Shown: positions 61,601 through 64,000 of the stretch, piece by piece
How the letters are laid out: each line of letters starts with the position of its first letter
Position numbering within the stretch: position 1 is the first letter of the stretch
Assembly: GCF_965229915.1 (NCBI RefSeq)
Contig: NZ_CBDDJZ010000001.1
Span: forward strand, 3,038,001 to 3,102,000
Direction of reading: 5' to 3'
Source: Marinoscillum sp965229915
GTDB taxonomy: Bacteria; Bacteroidota; Bacteroidia; Cytophagales; Cyclobacteriaceae
Length of the DNA: 64,000 nt
Position numbers and translations under genes: made by a program
Notes under the pieces: model-generated
Database searches by the model: none
Told to the model about the DNA's origin: nothing
What the model saw: the letters and a program-made list of their open reading frames with translations, nothing else

Positions 61601-63148
61601 TTACAACTGCTTTAGCAAAGTCTTGATGTTGACCTTTTCGTCCAGGGTTTTGATGAGCTCTGGGATAGAAACGCGTTGCTGCTCCATGCTATCCCGCTCC
61701 CGAATCGTCACCGTGTTGTCTTCCAGTGTTTGGTGATCCACAGTCACACAATATGGAGTACCAATGGCATCTTGTCTTCTGTAGCGCTTACCGATTGCAT
61801 CTTTTGCGTCGTACTGGGCATTGAAGTCTAGCTTGATTTCCTTCATGATCTCTTCCGCTTTTTCAGGTAGCCCATCTTTATTCAGCAAAGGAAGTACAGC
61901 TACTTTTACGGGAGCTAGTGCTGGTGGTATTTTGAGTACAGTACGCTCACTTCCGTCTTCCAGTTGCTCCTCTGTATAAGAAGAGGACATCACGGCTAGA
62001 AACATTCTGTCCAGTCCGATAGAGGTTTCCAGTACATAAGGTACGTAGCTCTCATTCAGGTCATTGTCAAAGAACTGAAGCTTCTTGCCGGAGTGTTTTT
62101 CATGTGCGCTCAGGTCAAAGTCCGTTCGGGAATGAATTCCTTCCAGTTCTTTGAAACCCATCGGGAAATTGAATTCTATATCGCAAGCAGCATTCGCGTA
62201 ATGAGCCAGGTTGAGGTGATCATGAAAACGGTAATTTTCTTCACCCAATCCAAGGGCTTTGTGCCATTTGATGCGCTTTTCTTTCCAGGTTTCGTACCAT
62301 TCCATTTCTGTGCCCGGTTTGATAAAGAATTGCATCTCCATTTGTTCGAATTCTCGCATACGGAAGATGAACTGACGTGCGATGATCTCATTACGGAATG
62401 CCTTACCAATCTGGGCGATACCAAATGGGAGACGCATACGGCTGGTTTTTTGCACATTCAGGTAATTCACAAAAATTCCCTGAGCAGTTTCTGGCCGCAA
62501 GTAGATTTTTCCTGATTCATCCGCCACAGAACCTAATTCGGTGCTGAACATCAGGTTGAACTGACGCACATCAGTCCAGTTTCTGGAGCCAGATACCGGA
62601 TCTGCTATGTCCAGGTCTACGATCAGTTGCTTCAAAGCTGCCAGGTCGCCTGCTTCTATAGCAGTTTTCATCCGGTTTTCAATCTCCTCGATCTGCCCCT
62701 GATATTTAAGCACCCGATCGTTGGTGGAAACAAACTGCTCTTTATCGAAAGAATCTCCAAACCGCTTTTCTGCTTTGGTGACCTCCTTATCGATCTTGCC
62801 TTGAACTTTGGCGATGGCATCTTCAATCAATACGTCTGCGCGGTAACGCTTCTTAGAGTCTTTATTGTCAATCAATGGATCATTGAAAGCATCTACGTGT
62901 CCTGATGCTTTCCAGGTAGTCGGGTGCATGAAGATCGCCGCGTCGATTCCCACAATGTTTTCATTGAGACGAACCATTGCTTTCCACCAGTATTCTTTGA
63001 TATTGTTTTTCAACTCAGAGCCATAGGGACCGTAATCGTAGGTTGCTCCCAGACCATCGTAAATCTCACTGGAAGGATAGATAAAACCGTACTCCTTGCA
63101 ATGTGAGGCTATATTTTTAAGTGTGATATTGTCGCCAGAATTTGCCAT
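61601..63148 (-). CDS. glyS: Glycyl-tRNA synthetase (single-chain alpha-2 type)
   Basis: A 515-aa class II synthetase that charges tRNA-Gly. It begins ITLKNIASHCKEYGFIYPSS and GLGATYDYGPYGSELKNNIK, and carries motif 2 (RNEIIARQFIFRMREFEQME), PETAQGIFVNYLN and motif 3 (ETSIGLDRMFLA). The anticodon-binding domain closes the protein (KVAVLPLL ... DDAIGKRYRRQDAIGTPYCVTVD in this region). An unusually long insertion (residues ~90-165) is of the kind seen in alpha-2 enzymes. A perfect -7 box lies only 5 bp before the ATG, so the mRNA may be leaderless. Confidence 0.96.
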   Translation of the reverse strand: MANSGDNITLKNIASHCKEYGFIYPSSEIYDGLGATYDYGPYGSELKNNIKEYWWKAMVRLNENIVGIDAAIFMHPTTWKASGHVDAFNDPLIDNKDSKKRYRADVLIEDAIAKVQGKIDKEVTKAEKRFGDSFDKEQFVSTNDRVLKYQGQIEEIENRMKTAIEAGDLAALKQLIVDLDIADPVSGSRNWTDVRQFNLMFSTELGSVADESGKIYLRPETAQGIFVNYLNVQKTSRMRLPFGIAQIGKAFRNEIIARQFIFRMREFEQMEMQFFIKPGTEMEWYETWKEKRIKWHKALGLGEENYRFHDHLNLAHYANAACDIEFNFPMGFKELEGIHSRTDFDLSAHEKHSGKKLQFFDNDLNESYVPYVLETSIGLDRMFLAVMSSSYTEEQLEDGSERTVLKIPPALAPVKVAVLPLLNKDGLPEKAEEIMKEIKLDFNAQYDAKDAIGKRYRRQDAIGTPYCVTVDHQTLEDNTVTIRERDSMEQQRVSIPELIKTLDEKVNIKTLLKQL

Positions 63149-63153
63149 AGCCG

Positions 63154-63161
63154 CAAAGATA
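63154..63161 (-). promoter_or_regulatory. glyS -7 promoter box
   Basis: On the minus strand TATCTTTG is a perfect TAnnTTTG box. The -33 position carries GGT/TGG rather than TTG. The box ends 5 bp before the glyS ATG, predicting little or no 5' leader. Confidence 0.6.
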
Positions 63162-63189
63162 AAATTTTGAGCATCTTTTGACCATTTTT

Positions 63190-63472
63190 TTAATTGATGA
63201 GTTTCGAACCATGAATGATTCTCAGAATTATTTATAACTCATCTGTGTAAATTCTGTAAACATCTGTATTTGCCAAATATGACTTCTCGTAAATCCTCGT
63301 TTTTGAACTCTGGGACAATTCTGCCAGATCTTGGAAAATCATGCAATCTATCTATTGCTTCGAACACATTGTTGCCAAACTCTTGTACATATCTTACTGA
63401 ATCTTGTGCGATGTAGTCTGTAATGGAGTCAAGATCATCCCATGCGGACTCTGCAAATCTTATTTCGACCAT
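63190..63472 (-). pseudogene. ParE/RelE-type toxin, disrupted
   Basis: The first 68 residues are a good ParE-like toxin (VEIRFAESAWDDLDSITDYI ... REVIFGKYR). After GKYR the frame yields only CLQNLHR and stops at 63239. Removing one base at 63262 restores the expected continuation, VYRIYTDEL, then a TAA (63232-63234), then IILRIIHGSKLIN, exactly the usual ParE C-terminus (I-H-G-S). So the gene carries one frameshift and one nonsense codon. Its ATG overlaps the antitoxin end by 13 bp, the normal toxin-antitoxin arrangement. Confidence 0.8.
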
Positions 63473-63643
63473 TTGGACTTGAATAAGTCTTTCGCTTGTT
63501 GTAGAGGCATCGATTTCCCCTCTTCCACATCATTTAACCCCTTCTCCACCTTATCAATGAAAAGCAGTTTGTCGATTAATTCTTCTGGTAGAAAACTCAT
63601 TTGGAAGTTGATTCAATGTTTCTATTACCTGACCCTTTTTCAT
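63460..63643 (-). pseudogene. Antitoxin partner of the ParE-like toxin, frameshifted
   Basis: From ATG 63643 the frame reads MKKGQVIETLNQLPNEF, then shifts at a run of four T (63592-63595). Dropping one T joins it to LPEELIDKLLFIDKVEKGLN ... LFKSKWSK, a typical ParD/type-II antitoxin-like sequence. Without the repair, only a 46-aa protein from ATG 63600 is possible, lacking the N-terminal part. Its stop overlaps the toxin start. Both genes of the pair are therefore broken. Confidence 0.65.
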
Positions 63644-63662
63644 ACTTTCAAATTTAGTCAAA

Positions 63663-64000
63663 TCAATTATCAAACTTTAACTGCACTTCATTCAGGCTTT
63701 TGATGGAGCCAACCACCGTGACGATATCCTTCAGCCTCAGCCGTGTGTACCCATGAGTGATAATACTCTGCCCACCACGAATAATAGATAGAATGATCAC
63801 ATCGCCGGGTAGACGTAAATCTCGTAGCGTAAGTCCATGGATATCCGGGTTGAGAATTTCGATATCTCGAGAATCCTGACCTTTTTCCATGCCCAGCAAG
63901 AGAGAAGTAGCCTGCGGTGATCTCACGAAGTGATCCAGTAAACTCACCATCGCAGTGGAAGGATCTACCACCTTGGCATCCAGTGCCAGAAATTTGTCAT
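63663..64000 (-). CDS. TrkA_C-domain end of a cation transporter (5' end outside window)
   Basis: The frame is open to the right edge (it reads DKFLALDAKVVDPSTAMVSL before the GTG at 63971), so only the last ~112 codons are present. They form an RCK_C/TrkA_C domain: RDIEILNPDIHGLTLRDLRL, GDVIILSIIRGGQSIITHGYTRLRLKDIVTVVGS. Such domains end Kef/CPA2-type cation:proton antiporters and other potassium channels or transporters; the membrane part lies outside. The gene ends 20 bp before the antitoxin remnant. Confidence 0.8.
   Translation of the reverse strand, partial: DKFLALDAKVVDPSTAMVSLLDHFVRSPQATSLLLGMEKGQDSRDIEILNPDIHGLTLRDLRLPGDVIILSIIRGGQSIITHGYTRLRLKDIVTVVGSIKSLNEVQLKFDN

Noticed and set aside
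63404..63703. 99-codon open frame on the plus strand over the toxin-antitoxin region
   Set aside because: The minus strand shows family-typical toxin and antitoxin sequence once two single-base shifts are allowed for; the plus frame has no recognisable features.

Overview
The window looks like chromosomal DNA of a Bacteroidota bacterium, probably of the order Cytophagales (inference from gene content; no rRNA is present to place it). Supporting signs are the rpmB / rpmG / DUF4295 / ftsY cluster, a type IX secretion (T9SS) C-terminal sorting domain, promoters of the Bacteroidota type (TTG, 19 bp, TAnnTTTG), an ECF sigma / FecR / TonB-receptor set, many Bacteroidota-restricted DUFs, and a long IleS next to lspA. 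No tRNA, rRNA, CRISPR array, prophage or insertion sequence was recognised.

Layout. 0-6.7 kb: the end of a histidine kinase faces three tandem paralogous TPR / transmembrane / HisKA_3-type kinases. 6.7-12.4 kb: ornithine aminotransferase, a DUF5522 mini-protein, rpmB, a secreted Xaa-Pro aminopeptidase, a SIMPL protein, rpmG, DUF4295 and ftsY. 12.5-18 kb: a small lipoprotein, a giant BNR-repeat T9SS cargo protein and a membrane AraC regulator. 18-26.4 kb: small envelope or hypothetical genes, an alpha/beta-hydrolase-OsmC fusion, a 704-aa unknown secreted protein, a SRPBCC-GyrI fusion and a DMT transporter. 26.4-33 kb: an OmpR-type two-component system divergent from a DM13 lipoprotein and an outer-membrane barrel, then small genes and an LA_2272-type repeat protein. 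33-35.6 kb: a B12-dependent ribonucleotide reductase. 35.7-45 kb: a PadR / ABC-permease module and a sigma / FecR / TonB-receptor module, both interrupted by arrays of palindromic repeats. 45-55 kb: a secreted WD40-caspase protein, then lspA, ileS and an RND exporter on one strand. 55-64 kb: a DUF559 nuclease gene bracketed by inverted palindromes, dgt, an unknown secreted protein, a soluble PAS-PAS methyl-accepting protein behind a structured leader, mtfA, glyS, a decayed ParE-type toxin-antitoxin pair and the end of a TrkA_C-domain transporter gene.

The housekeeping genes (ribosomal proteins, ftsY, ileS, lspA, glyS, dgt, nrdJ) are intact. The accessory layer is mostly envelope sensing and secretion: kinases with TPR sensors, sigma/anti-sigma/TonB signalling, a PadR-controlled MacB-like permease and a T9SS cargo.

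The items most worth a second look are the GIHH active-site signature of IleS (instead of HIGH), the DUF559 gene between two oppositely oriented copies of one GC-rich palindrome, the PadR operator that contains a perfect -7 promoter box, the altered signalling tip of the PAS-PAS receptor, and the double-broken toxin-antitoxin remnant.
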